Shown here piece after piece: positions 9,917 to 19,142 of a stretch of DNA of 24,630 bases. Source of the DNA: Chara braunii (lineage: Eukaryota > Streptophyta > Charophyceae > Charales > Characeae); assembly GCA_003427395.1 (NCBI GenBank), contig BFEA01000010.1, positions 1,598,665 to 1,623,294 on the forward strand, in the 5' to 3' direction. The notes beneath the pieces were generated by a model. The model saw nothing but the letters and a program-made list of their open reading frames with translations. It was not told the origin of the DNA and searched no databases. Numbering within the stretch: position 1 is the first letter of the stretch; every line of letters starts with the position of its first letter. The position numbers were made by a program, and so were the translations under genes.

Positions 9917-10656
9917 CCCCGCCTGCCATCGACAGCGGCACTAGCCGACTGCCAGCCACGCCGAAAGTAACAGGGGCGTGCGACGGACTCTGGAGCCTTA
10001 GGGAAAAGGTGCTAGGATGGTTTGACCCAGAAGGAACGTCGAAAACCAGGGAGAAGCAGAGGGAAAGCAAGGAAGGGGAAGGGACCAGTGCAGCTGGAGA
10101 AGCGGGTAGCTCCGAAGGTGGTCTCAAGAGGATAGTCACCACCCTCACCCGGGCACTAAACAAGAACCAGGGATATCTCGCAGATGCAAAGAAGAAACTC
10201 ACATTCGATGGGGCAAACATTACGGAGTTTTTGATAGACTATGAGAACCTAGCAGCCTTACTAAAATGGACAGAAGAGGAAAAGATGGAGCACCTAGGGC
10301 AGCACGTGTCGCTAAGCTTGGGAAGGGACATTATGGCCATCGTCGCGTCCAGTGGATCCTGGAAAGAAACCAGGAACGAGATGATGAGGAAATACCTGAA
10401 GGCAGAGAAAATGGCAACAGAGGCCGAATTAGCAGCAGTCCAGAGGAAAAACTATGCGACTTACAACGATTTCCTAAGGGTGTTTACGTTAGTGGCGCTG
10501 CGAATTACCGGGGTAACGGACCGCATAATGAGTAAATACTTCCTCAGGCAGTTCTCCGAGTTTGATAAGGATAAGATTCTGTCAGCATACCAGCAGACCG
10601 TTCATTTTTTAGGAGAACGATCCCATAAGGGAGTGTGCGAAAATACAAACCCGTAG
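9913..10656 (+). pseudogene. gag: Gag capsid domain, truncated before nucleocapsid
   Basis: This frame has the Ty3/Gypsy capsid pattern. A charged linker is followed by LTFDGANITEFLIDYENLAA (about residues 97-116), then helices with LGQHVSLSLGRDIM and KETRNEMMRKYLKAE, ending in KDKILSAYQQTVHFLGER. It would form the virus-like particle shell. It ends at TAG 10654-10656, only about 45 codons after the capsid helices. No CCHC zinc knuckle and no D-[ST]-G protease motif occurs before pol begins at 10635. The missing segment suggests an internal deletion at the gag-pol joint. The overlap with pol is in a different frame. Confidence 0.7.
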
Positions 10657-11744
10657 GGAAGAAGGCCAAGCCGGTCTCGATCCTAGTAGAAACATCAAGG
10701 GAAGAGGTCATGGAAAAAGAAGAAGAGATCCTACGGATTATAAGGGAGAGGCGGGCAACAGAAGGACATCACATACCAGATGAGGTAGCAGATACCATGA
10801 AAATAAGAGTGAAAGGGTTTCTAACAGCAGAGGAAACTCAGTTGATAAGGAAGGCGTGTCAGGAGTTCCATTTAGCTTTCGCTTTCAATGATCACCAGAA
10901 AGGGCGGTTGGACGCAAAGCTAGTTCCTCCGGTTAGGATCCACACGGTAGAGCATGAATGCTGGAATGATAAAGGACCTGCCTACGAGTTAAGGATAGCA
11001 GCGGAAGTCACTGACCTGCTTAGGGCCAAGATAGATTCGTTCGTGGCTGAGCCCACCGCATCCCCTTATGCGAACAAGTGGTTCATTTTCCGGAAGCCCA
11101 ACAAGACGCTCAGATGGATCCAGGCCTTGCAGAAGCTCAATGCGGTAACAATTAGGGATGCAGGCTCGCTCCCACAGGCGGACTTGCTTGCCGAATCTCA
11201 CGCCGGGTGGAGCATTTACTCCCTCATAGACCTGAAATCAGGTTACGACCAGTTGCCACTTGATGCGAGGGATAGACCGTATACCGCAATGCACACCCCC
11301 GTAGGACAATTGCAGATGCAAGTGACCCCTATGGGCTTCACAAATGCGGTAGCAGAGGCGCAGAGGAGGATGCTCGCCGTCGCAGGGGATATATTTCCGG
11401 AAAAGTGTGAACCTTATATAGATGATAATCCCGTAAAAGGCGCAAGGTACAAGGACGAGGCGGAGGTCCAGTCGGGTGTACGAAAGTTTGTTTGGGACCA
11501 CTTGCAGGATATTAAGTACTTGCTCCAACGATTCCTAGTCTACAATATTATTGCAAGTGGACCCAAGAGCATCCTGGACGTCCCGGAAGTAACCATACTA
11601 GGGTTTCGTTGTGGGGCCTATGGAAGGAAACCTGACCCAACAAAGACTGATAAGATCTCCCAATGGCCAACACCCTTGCGCACCACGACGAAAGTACGAG
11701 CCTTCCTAGGGGTGGTCGGATTCTGGAGGATCGTCATCAAATAA
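10635..11744 (+). pseudogene. pol: Reverse transcriptase domain of Pol
   Basis: The domain copies element RNA into DNA. Visible in order are the pre-RT linker, TASPYANKWFIFRKPNKTLR (template grip), RWIQALQKLN, SLIDLKSGYDQ with the first catalytic Asp at 11229-11231, TPMGFTNAVAEAQRRM, PYIDD with the Asp pair at 11421-11426, and VTILGFRCG in the thumb/connection. The YIDD box is intact. The frame opens from GTG 10635, which is not a real initiation site, since in such elements this part is made as a Gag-Pol fusion. A TAA at 11742 cuts the chain just after FLGVVGFWRIVIK, where FAKIAEPIR continues in frame. Confidence 0.88.
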
Positions 11745-12368
11745 TTTGCCAAGATAGCTGAACCAATCCGCGCAATGATCAGGGAAGGGGGTACTATGGA
11801 GTGGACCGAGGATAGGAAAACGACAGCACAGACCCTCAAAGATATTCTGTCCTCCGATTAGGTTACCTTAGCAGCACCCTGCTTTAATGACGAAGTAGGA
11901 CGATCCTTCATCCTAGAGACAGATGGCGGCCCAATGACAGTAGGGGGCGTATTGATACAGAAAAACGAGGAAGGCAAGGAAAGACCAATGAGATTTGAAA
12001 GTAGGACCCTGAATTCGGCGGAACGGCGGTACTCACAGTTCAAGAAGGAGGTCTTAGCGATCCTGCATTGCCTTAAGACCTTCCAGGCATACCTGTTTGG
12101 AAGGAGATTTATCCTAAGGATGGATCCCACCAACGTCGCCGGGGCTCTAAAGAATTACAAGCCTATAGATCCGACCGTCGGCAGATGGATAGGCTTCATA
12201 TGGCAATTTGACTATAAGGTCGAGCGAATTGCGGGGCTTCGAAACAGGGCAAATGGGCTGAGCAGAGTATGTATCACGCCGGAGGGAGTAGAGGACGCGG
12301 AACCAATTGACGCCTTCCTAGAATACGAAGGGGGGACCCTTGTTGTGGATAACGAAATGGCAGACTGA
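11745..12368 (+). pseudogene. pol: RNase H domain of Pol
   Basis: This part degrades RNA in RNA-DNA hybrids. It continues the RT frame through a TAG at 11859-11861. Landmarks are FILETDGG (first Asp at 11922-11924), RRYSQFKKEVLAILHCLK (Glu), FILRMDPTNVAGAL (second Asp), and the closing RIAGLRNRANGLSRV. In the family the last motif is usually A-D-x-L-S-R. Here the Asp is replaced by Asn (codon at 12252-12254), so a residue normally required for metal binding is lost. A TGA at 12366 then ends the frame, which reopens immediately in register. Confidence 0.82.
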
Positions 12369-12386
12369 ACGCTTACAACAGGTCAG

Positions 12387-12977
12387 TTGCTGATTCAGAC
12401 CTTGAAAAAGGGCACGCCTGCAGTGGTCGCAGAACTCAGGGAAGGATCAGTCACCACAGTCAGGCGCAAAGAGGAAAATGACTCGTGGGGAGCAGAAGTT
12501 GGGGCCAGAGAGGAACTGATGGCAATGGCCAAGGAAGGGGGACGGGACGCCGTAATGACGTTGGCCGAAACCTGGGCGCAGAAGGAATGCCAGTACCTAG
12601 TCAACCAAACCCGGGAAGAGCAGGATACGGATCGTAAGGAACAAGAGTTCTTCCTCATACATATGTATGAGAGCGTCTTTAGAGAAGTCGGTCTACTGCT
12701 TGTAGGGAACAAACATCCCACGGAAGTCAGCTCCAAGGCAAGCGAGGAAGCTGAGAAGTACGTCTTAAGAAATGGTCACCTGTTTAAGAAAGAGGAAGGG
12801 ATGATGCCTAGGCGTGTCGTTTGTGGGAGGTCTAGGCAGTTGGACGTAATTCAAATAATGCATGATGGGTTAGCTGGAGGTCACCGGTCGTCAAAGGGGA
12901 CATTGCAAAAATCGTGCCCCTGTATTTCTGGTCAGGAATGGCAGGCATGGTCGCAACGTACTGTCAGACGTGTCTGA
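12387..12977 (+). pseudogene. pol: Pol connector and integrase zinc-binding domain, first part
   Basis: In frame with the RNase H part after TGA 12366. It has a charged connector of about 110 residues and then the integrase N-terminal HHCC region: KYVLRNGHLFKKEEG, IMHDGLAGGH with His at 12861 and 12882, and SSKGTLQK. At about 12908 (gcaaaaatcg) the true frame moves to the ORF opening at 12914. The remaining residues here (SCPCISGQEW onward) are out of frame. The zinc site would fold the integrase N-terminus. Confidence 0.78.
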
Positions 12978-13868
12978 TATGTCAAGAGAGGAGCTCTATA
13001 CGGGTTTACGAGCCCCTTAGACCCACTCGGGTACTGGGACCAGGGCACCTTGTTCACCTCGATCTCGTAGTCATGCATGTATCGACGGATAGGTATAGGT
13101 ACATCCTGGATGCAAGGGATAACCTCAGTGGCTATGTAGAGGCCGTAACCCTCAAAAGGAAGACAGGGAAAGGAGTGGCTGATTGGGTAGAAGACTTCTA
13201 CCTAAGACACCCCTTTGTGCGCATGTTATGGGACAGAGTTTGTCAACCAGGAAGTGTTGAGCATGCTTAAGGCCTTGTGTTTACGTATTAAGATCACGGA
13301 ATCATACCACCCTGAGGCAAATGCACCAGTAGAAAGGGGCCATCGGACACTGAAGAACACAATCGCGAAGCTGGCAGCGGATGACTTGGGAAATTGGTCG
13401 CGGTATCTTAGGCAGGCAGTCTTCTCTGAGAACGTGACACCAAACAGAACGACGAGGTGTATTTCGACAGAACTCTGGTATGGAAGGGAAATTGATTTCC
13501 CAGTAGAAGCTCTCGTTCCTACTTGGAAGAGGCTAGATGACCATCCGCACTTGACTACAGAAGAGTTAATCGTCGCACGTTGCCAGCAGGTCGCTAGAAA
13601 TGAGGAGGCACTAAAGGAAGTAGTTAACCGCGTGATGGATAGTCGGATGAGGGACAAAGCAAGATGGGACCAGGTGAAGAACATTCGAAAGGAGCCGCTC
13701 CAGGTGGGGGAAAAGGTGTTAGTCAGGAACTCGGCACTAGAAAACACATGGTCTGGGCAGCTGGGAAAGAGATTCAAAGGGCCTTACAGGATCGCGAAGC
13801 GGGTGGGATTGAACACGTTTGAACTGGAGGATCTCGATGGTACTAGCATAAGGGGACCATTCCCGTGA
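12908..13868 (+). pseudogene. pol: Integrase catalytic core and C-terminal domain
   Basis: The first frame (12914-13215) completes the zinc site (CQTCLICQ at 12962-12985) and contains HLDLVVMHV with the first catalytic Asp at 13061. The second frame (13215-13868) holds YGTEFVN, YHPEANAPVERGHRTLKN with the catalytic Glu at 13332, and a C-terminal RFKGPYRIAKR module of GPY/F type. The second catalytic Asp, expected in an S-D-N-G-T-E-F box, is absent because the codons before GTEF read Cys-Tyr (13224-13229). TGA 13866 precedes RRLVRFFSRDP, so the domain originally ran to 13958. Confidence 0.83.
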
Positions 13869-13958
13869 CGTAGGCTGGTCAGATTCTTCAGCAGGGACCC
13901 TGTGGAACAATGGCTACAAAAGGCCCAGGATGGGGAAACAGGGGAATCAACAACATGA

Positions 13959-14256
13959 AAAACAGACAACTGGTTATGATTCTGGACCATCCTCCTGAGG
14001 AAGTGATTATGACCATAGGGGTTGCTCGTTTTGTGTGTCTTATTCTCTGAGGGAACATGGGATGACTGCCTGGGCTGAGTGTGAGGATGAAAGCCTGGGA
14101 CAATGTACCATAGTTTGGTGGGGCAATTTTGGGGAACTGCCTACATGAGGTGCCTGCAAAGGGAACAATGTCCCTAAGGAATGATGGGACCACTAACTAC
14201 GTGGGGGCAACTAAGGGTCCTGGGAAGTCCTGCAATCTGCAAATGGGGATGGGAGG
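13959..14256. other. Spacer after pol
   Basis: Stops occur in all frames and there is no recognisable feature except a GT microsatellite stretch (gggtgtgtgtgtgta near 14254-14268) at its right edge. Confidence 0.45.
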
Positions 14257-14472
14257 GTGTGTGTGTGTATGAGGGGTGTGGTGACAGTTATGTACGAACA
14301 GGGCCAGGCAAAAAGAAGAAGGCAGCAAGAAAATAATAAGATGGAGTTTGGAAATGAGAATGACAATAATGCAATTAATAGGCCGGAAGAGGGACAATCG
14401 TCAAGACAAGTTGGAGAGCGTAGCTCCAGGAAAAGGAAACTGTATGTGGGTTTGATCACAACCTGGTGGTGA
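14257..14472 (+). CDS. Charged ORF, probable start of the 3' reading frame
   Basis: A 71-codon frame. The most plausible initiator is the internal ATG at 14290 or 14341. It is Gln/Arg/Asn/Glu-rich and contains RSSRKRKL, which resembles a nuclear localisation signal. It ends at TGA 14470-14472, just overlapping the next ORF in another frame. The shared composition suggests the two were one protein split by a frameshift near 14460. No family is recognised. Confidence 0.35.
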   Translation: MCVCMRGVVTVMYEQGQAKRRRQQENNKMEFGNENDNNAINRPEEGQSSRQVGERSSRKRKLYVGLITTWW

Positions 14473-14990
14473 ATAGAGGGGGCAGAAAACAAAGGGTCAG
14501 AGGGCCGTCACCACTGAAGGAAGGGGAGCCAATAGGGTTGTCTTCAGACAGTGACCGTAGTAGTAAGGAAGAGGGGAATCCGGAAAAAAGGCAAAGGCTG
14601 GAGGAGGGAAACCCAGAGGAGGGACAACGGCCGGGAGAGAATGAGCCCGTTGAGTTCATTGACCTCACCAGCAAAGAGGAAGAAGATGAGGTAACGACGC
14701 CCACTAGGAAAGAACGGGGAAGGGAGAAGGAACCGGGTCAGGAAAAGGACAAATGAATAGAAGAGTTCGGGCCTACCTTCAGCGACTGGTTTGATCAATG
14801 GGGCACTATTTTGCGGTTTCAGTGGATAACGAAGGTAAGGGCAAAACTGGGCAGGGGAGAGGATCTATCCCCAACAACCTTTTTCACAGAGCAGACACTC
14901 CTTCAATTGCAAGGAATAAAGAGGCATATGCAGCAGGAAATGGAGGACCGTGCAAGAAGGGAGGCTCGACGCAGGCCACCCATACATTAA
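14466..14990 (+). pseudogene. 3' accessory ORF with SUMO-interaction-like motif, one internal stop
   Basis: The frame runs 14466-14756 (TGA 14754-14756) and continues in register to TAA 14988-14990, about 174 codons in all. The first half is Pro/Glu/Lys/Arg-rich and low in hydrophobics, with acidic serine clusters (IGLSSDSDRSSKEE). It also contains VEFIDLTSKEEEDE (IDLT at 14658-14669), the arrangement of a SUMO-interacting motif: a hydrophobic core next to acidic residues. The second half reads as folded or helical protein: FSDWFDQWG, LLQLQGIKRHMQQEMED, ARREARRRP. Continuity of such sense-like sequence after the TGA shows that the stop is a late mutation. It lies between pol and the non-coding 3' region, where Gypsy elements sometimes carry an extra gene. 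Function is unknown. Confidence 0.5.
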
Positions 14991-15093
14991 AGGAATAGCA
15001 GGTACAATTGGGGATAGTTTGAGATCGGGGAAGGGTTGGTACCTGGGCAGCAAGAACTGCCGTCTTTCTTTTGTGCATTTGAACTTCTTTCTG

Positions 15094-15099
15094 AATAAA
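15094..15099 (+). promoter_or_regulatory. Possible polyadenylation signal
   Basis: An AATAAA lies 104 nt downstream of the 3' ORF stop, followed by a T-poor stretch. It could end a transcript of gag-pol plus the 3' ORF. Plant and algal signals are loose, so this is weak. Confidence 0.25.
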
Positions 15100-15310
15100 C
15101 TATGATGAGACAACTGCTAAGCTCGAAGCGGCTAAGGGATGGGTAATGAATGCTACTTCATATAAGTCGTTGCTTCCTCGGGAAAAGGCACGAGAGCGTT
15201 TTTGCACTTAGAATAGAACTGTGAATGGCTGGGGTGGCTAAGGGAAAGTAAGGGGAAAACAGAGGGACTTAGATGAGACGAGTCTGTAATGTGACCTTTG
15301 CATTCGAACT

Positions 15311-15330
15311 CTGTCTCCTTGTTTTTTCAG
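15311..15330 (+). other. Candidate 3' splice site
   Basis: The tract ctgtctccttgttttttcag is a textbook acceptor (polypyrimidine plus CAG, AG at 15329-15330). An open frame of 23 codons follows (DRDETTFWIEETSKGLGG...). No matching donor was settled on. Confidence 0.35.
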
Positions 15331-15963
15331 GACCGCGATGAAACTACTTTTTGGATTGAGGAAACTAGTAAGGGGTTGGGCGGCTTGTGTTACTTTGTAT
15401 GAGTATTCGCTTCTTTGGGGAAATGTGAACTTTTTTTGGGTAGTAAGAAAAGGGGATCAGGGATGATTGACTCTGAGAGTGGGCAAGAGCATGAGAACTA
15501 CTGGGATTGAGAAAAATAGTCGATGGCGAAAGCTCTCATCTTTTTGAACCGTGTATCCATGATTGAGTGAGTCGTTGCATAAAGTCCTTGTGAAGAGGTT
15601 AGGGGACCTATGGGTAAAGAGATATCCTCTTCCCTAGAAGCCTAATCCAACCTACCCTAGACAAGTCCAGAGCTTTCAGAAGATATGAAAAGTCGGAAAA
15701 GTGGCAGGGAAACTTTGAAATGATCCAGTATTTCCTGTAATGGTTGAACGGCCGGGAGGGCTAGTGCTGCTTGAGGTCGCGAGCCTCAAATTGAGCATTA
15801 GACGCTAAGTCGGATGTATGGATGGACATGAGAGTGATAAATGATAAGAGAAAGAGGAAGAATCATGCGTAAAAACCCAAAAGGATAACCATCTTCTAAC
15901 CCCCGAGACGAGAATAGGATCCGTGTCCTCGAGGCCCACCCCCTCGGGCGCTAACATTACGAT

Positions 15964-16120
15964 GGATAAGGGGTCGCCCTAACCAGGTTGTCCAATTGGA
16001 ATGGACAAGGGTGCCCCTAACCAGACTGTCTCGTTGAAATGGATAAGAATAGCCCTAACCAGGCCATTCGACTTGGAAATGGAAAGAACGACCCTCACCA
16101 GGATGTTCGAAATGGTCCCT
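15964..16120. repeat. Diverged 39-bp tandem repeat
   Basis: About four units beginning ggataagg/ggacaagg and sharing ccctaaccag, spaced 38-40 bp apart, with about one third of positions changed between units. Confidence 0.7.
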
Positions 16121-16202
16121 GACAAGGGTCATTCTTCGGAATTGGCACTGGGTCCCCTTGCATGGCTGCTTGAAATGCATGATACTAGAAAGAGTTGAGT
16201 CT

Positions 16203-16262
16203 TGAAAGAGATATTGGAAAGAGCTGAGCTTTGGAAGAGATATTGGAAAGAGCTGAGCTTTG
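16203..16262. repeat. Short tandem repeat, about 29 bp
   Basis: The segment agatattggaaagagctgag is repeated twice in a row, followed by partial copies with ttggactcagccttgg to about 16318. Confidence 0.7.
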
Positions 16263-16328
16263 AAAAAAAATATTGGACTCAGCCTTGGAAAAGATTTTCG
16301 ACTCAGCCTTGGAAGAGATATTGCATTA

Positions 16329-16440
16329 GGCATTGGAATTGGACTGAGCATTGGAATGGGATTGAGCATGAAAGTGAGACTGAAGGCATTGGAATTGGAC
16401 TGAGCATTGGAATGGGATTGAGCATGAAAGTGAGACTGAG
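16329..16440. repeat. 56-bp exact tandem duplication
   Basis: Two consecutive copies (16329-16384 and 16385-16440) differ at few or no positions. Each is built from two similar blocks, cattggaattggactgag and cattggaatgggattgag, so there is nested repetition. Near-identity indicates recent expansion compared with the rest of the element. Confidence 0.85.
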
Positions 16441-16499
16441 CATGGACATTGGATTGAGTACTGGAAATTGCACTGCATAAACAAGGGACCCTGGGCAAC

Positions 16500-17440
16500 T
16501 TGAAATGGACTTGGGAAAAACACTGAAATGGAATTTCTCCTTTCTTCTAGTCTTTGGCCTCGGCAAGAGGGGGATACCGGTACATGCAACGCGAACCCAA
16601 AACCTCTATCCCTTTGAGGGAAAAAGTCTCTGTGCGACCTGTTCCTCTTCGAGAGGATGAGGGTTAAAGGACTAAGGCACCTACCACTTCGATCGGTGCG
16701 GGACGTCTAGAACCACCCCCGACAATGAGCTCTAGTCGGGGAGTTCAAACTGCGCCTCCTGCTGAACGCCTAAACGTCAAAGGGTGAGAAAGCCAAATGG
16801 GCGAGAGAGCCATTCTTATCGAAGTCTATTCTGCTACTCCCCAACCACACGCCATGTCATAGAGGGGTGCCATGGCCGTTTGGGTTGGAGCACGGCTGCC
16901 CGCGCTAAGTTGGGCGGCACTGTCCAAGAGGAGAGGCTGGGCAAGGTACCGGGTGGAGTCCGCCACCACCACGGGGCATTGACACTGCCCTGCCGGGACA
17001 TTACAATCGTTTCGGGACTAATTGCGAGGTCTTCGTAACTGCACTCGCGGACTAATCGAGAGCCCCAACTTTCTTGAAAGGAAGAGGCCGGAATCCAAAA
17101 AAACACCACTCGGGAGGAACGATTCGCGAGGAACACTCTTACGGCTAGACGAGGCCCTGGCAGACTTGGATTGGACCTACCTGACAAACGCGGGGAGAAA
17201 CCTCGGTATTGGTGCTCGCCGCGTGAGAGAATAAAGATCGAACCGAGTAAAAGGATGGGGCGTCGTTCGCTGGGGAGGAACTGATCACTCCTCCTTTTGT
17301 GAAGCGGATGGGCTTGTGTCCTTGACTTGCGGTTGGCGGGCCAAAGGTCTGCGTACCTCCGAGTGAGAACCAGTCACGCGATGGGGACATCGCATTTTGA
17401 GTGGGGGGAAGGTGCGCCATCTACCAATAAATACACATGG
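16500..17440. other. Region without a supported gene
   Basis: Short frames on both strands (for example 16784-17038 and 17022-17234) show no recognisable motifs. One hairpin is visible at 16717-16741: ccccgac, an 11-nt loop, gtcgggg. Confidence 0.45.
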
Positions 17441-17600
17441 AAAAAGACCTATAATTGGTTTTGCATAAGCCTGAGAAAAGGGGCCTGGCAAGACGCCCAG
17501 AAAAGAAAAAGACTTGTAATTGGTTTGCATGGGCCTGAGAAAAGGGGGGCCTGACAAGAGGCCGGGACAAAAGGGAACTGAGCAAGTGACTTGAAAAAAA
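17441..17600. repeat. 65-bp tandem repeat, 2.5 copies
   Basis: Copies begin aaaagacctataattggttt (17441) and aaaagacttgtaattggttt (17506) and share cctgagaaaagggg. A third, degraded copy continues from 17571 with gggcctggctggac. Confidence 0.75.
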
Positions 17601-17807
17601 GGGCCTGGCTGGACGACTAGGAAGCAAAGGGCTAGTATGATTGATTCTGAATGGACCGGTAAGCGGAGGTATGGCTGTGTGACTGACCTGCATGAGCTTG
17701 AAAAGAAGAGCCTGGCAAGGCACCTAGGGAAGAAATGTTCAAAGGGAAGAACTGAGCAGCACACATGAAAATCAAGACAAGGGAAAAAGGCAAGGATTGG
17801 CAAAAGG

Positions 17808-18200
17808 GTGATATGCATGCGGAACTGGCAGGATCTGAGAAAAGTCGGGAAGAATGAACCAGGAAGAATGCACGTGGATTTGACCATGCCTAAGCTTTGG
17901 GGAGAGGAAGACTTGTACTGGAAAGGTGTGGATGTCCTAAGAGTAATGAATGAGACGAAACCAGGATGGTGCCTGCTTGAGAATGTTTTCTCGATGAAAT
18001 GGGAAGATAAATTTGAGATTACGAATCCAGCCTTCAAGACATTGTCAAGAGCGAGAAATAACGTACAATGAAAGACCAGTGCAAGACATGTCTGATGATG
18101 GACCTCCTCAAAGGGCAATGCTAGACAACTTGATGAGGAAAGAAAGAAAAAAAGAGACATCGAGCTGCTTAAAGACCTTGACGTGTTGCTAGCTCACACC
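17808..18200 (+). pseudogene. DNMT3-like cytosine-5 methyltransferase, motif VI to VIII fragment
   Basis: In the frame opening at 17808 the segment LWGEEDLYWKGVDVLRVMNE is followed by GWCLLENVFSMKWEDKFEIT. The spacing L-x-E-N-V-x-x-M-x-x-x-D-K-x-x-I matches motif VI of DNMT3-type enzymes exactly, with the ENV codons at 17979-17987. Motif VI Glu contacts the target cytosine. The frame stops at 18071. In the +1 frame, RPVQDMSDDGPPQRAM and DNL follow, as expected for the stretch leading to the R-A-R-Y-x-W-G-N-L-P region, so a frameshift near 18055 is likely. Such enzymes transfer a methyl group from S-adenosylmethionine to cytosine C5. No catalytic Pro-Cys loop (motif IV) is visible here, so the fragment is not a working enzyme. 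Confidence 0.6.
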
Positions 18201-18445
18201 TGAAGGAAGCCATGGCGGATGATCCTTGTGACATTCGCCGCCAAAATTTTCCTCTTACCTCGGTCCCTGGGAAGGGTGATGGGTTTGTCGTCCTCTTTTT
18301 TGTGGGACGATACCGGAGGTTATTGGGAAGCTCTTGGGTATTTGGGAGTTCCAGTGAGAAAGAGATACAGTTGTGAGACGGACGTTGATGCACAAAGAGT
18401 GTTACGCGCTCGTTACAAAGACATTATTGAGCTTGGGAACGTTAC
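18197..18445 (+). pseudogene. DNMT3-like cytosine-5 methyltransferase, motif I to III fragment
   Basis: Two frames join near 18300 in a run of T. The first (18197-18300) reads NFPLTSVPGKGDGFVVLFF. The second (18303 onward) reads DDTGGYWEALGYLGVPVRKR, then YSCETDVDAQRVLRARYKDI and IELGNVTQ. This is the C5-methyltransferase SAM-binding start: the F-D-G-x-G-G loop (here DDTGG at 18306-18320), then E-x-D of motif II (CETD), then G-D/N-V of motif III. The frame remains open to 18704, but beyond about 18440 the sequence is not recognisable. The fragment lies downstream of the motif VI piece, the reverse of the usual DNMT3 order. Confidence 0.62.
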
Positions 18446-19142
18446 GCAATCCAAAGGAAACCCGAAACAAAACCTTGACCCCTCCATACCCTCCCCCGCC
18501 CCAAAGGGCGAAAACTTAAAGAAGGACTCGAGAAAAGAGTGGGAAAGACAAAAGGAACCCTGGCAAGCTAACTACTCATCCCACCCCACTCCTCTTCCCT
18601 GTCTGTCTATCACTCCAAAATTCCTACTGACCATGGATTGGTGTGCGATGAGGACATCACGAATGAGTGGGGGGAATATGTCGGGACTGGTGAGTCCCGA
18701 ATGATTTCCCATCACTCGAGAGACTGTATATGACCAATTTGTGCACGGCAGAGAAAACCGGAGGCAGGAATGTTGGAAAGATCGGAAGCGTGGGCACAGA
18801 CAATAGGAAGCTAGAGGCTGCCCAGAGTCGTCAGGAGCGCCAAACTAGAAAGGGACTGTCTAAGCCGAAAGCGGCAAAGGACTGTGAGAGAATAGCAGGG
18901 GCGACTCTTTCCCCAAGGACGGAGAAGGGCCGCCGGGAAGTCGGTAGTAGCATAGGAGGTGCGCAACAAGGGAAGGAAGGAAGTAGGAAGGGACAGGGCG
19001 CAAGGAGCTGACGTGACATGGCGGTAAGAGGGCCAAGGAGGCCGCCGGTTGGATGGGAGCCGGCACCCGGAACGGAACAGCATGCGGGACGCAAGAGGAA
19101 CGGGGAGCGGAGATCGCCGTAAGGCGGAAGGACGTTAGGAGC
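18446..19142. other. Region without a supported gene
   Basis: The open frame 18219-18704 runs into unrecognised Pro/Lys-rich sequence. The frame at 18730-19011 is Gly/Lys/Arg-rich without a family. The first part contains C-runs, and G+C rises from about 18900 on. Confidence 0.4.

Larger units (their letters stand above)
10635..13958 (+). pseudogene. pol: Pol polyprotein (RT, RNase H, integrase), multiply broken
   Basis: One original reading frame is traceable across 3.3 kb. It is interrupted by TAA 11742-11744, TAG 11859-11861, TGA 12366-12368, a frameshift near 12908 in a run of A, a second frameshift near 13215, and TGA 13866-13868, finishing at TGA 13956-13958. The order RT, RNase H, integrase identifies Ty3/Gypsy. 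The start reads RKYKPVGKKAKPVSI, a motif typical of the region just before RT in these elements, so the protease is absent. There is no chromodomain after the integrase. The parts are described below. Confidence 0.85.
14991..15963. other. Non-coding 3' region
   Basis: No supported gene. It contains an AATAAA (15094-15099) about 100 nt after the 3' ORF and a strong splice-acceptor-like tract ending at 15330. Confidence 0.5.

Noticed and set aside
17285-18160. 291-codon open frame on the - strand
   Set aside because: It lies opposite the methyltransferase fragment and repeats. The product is Phe/Ser/Leu-rich with no motif, and the + strand carries the conserved signal.
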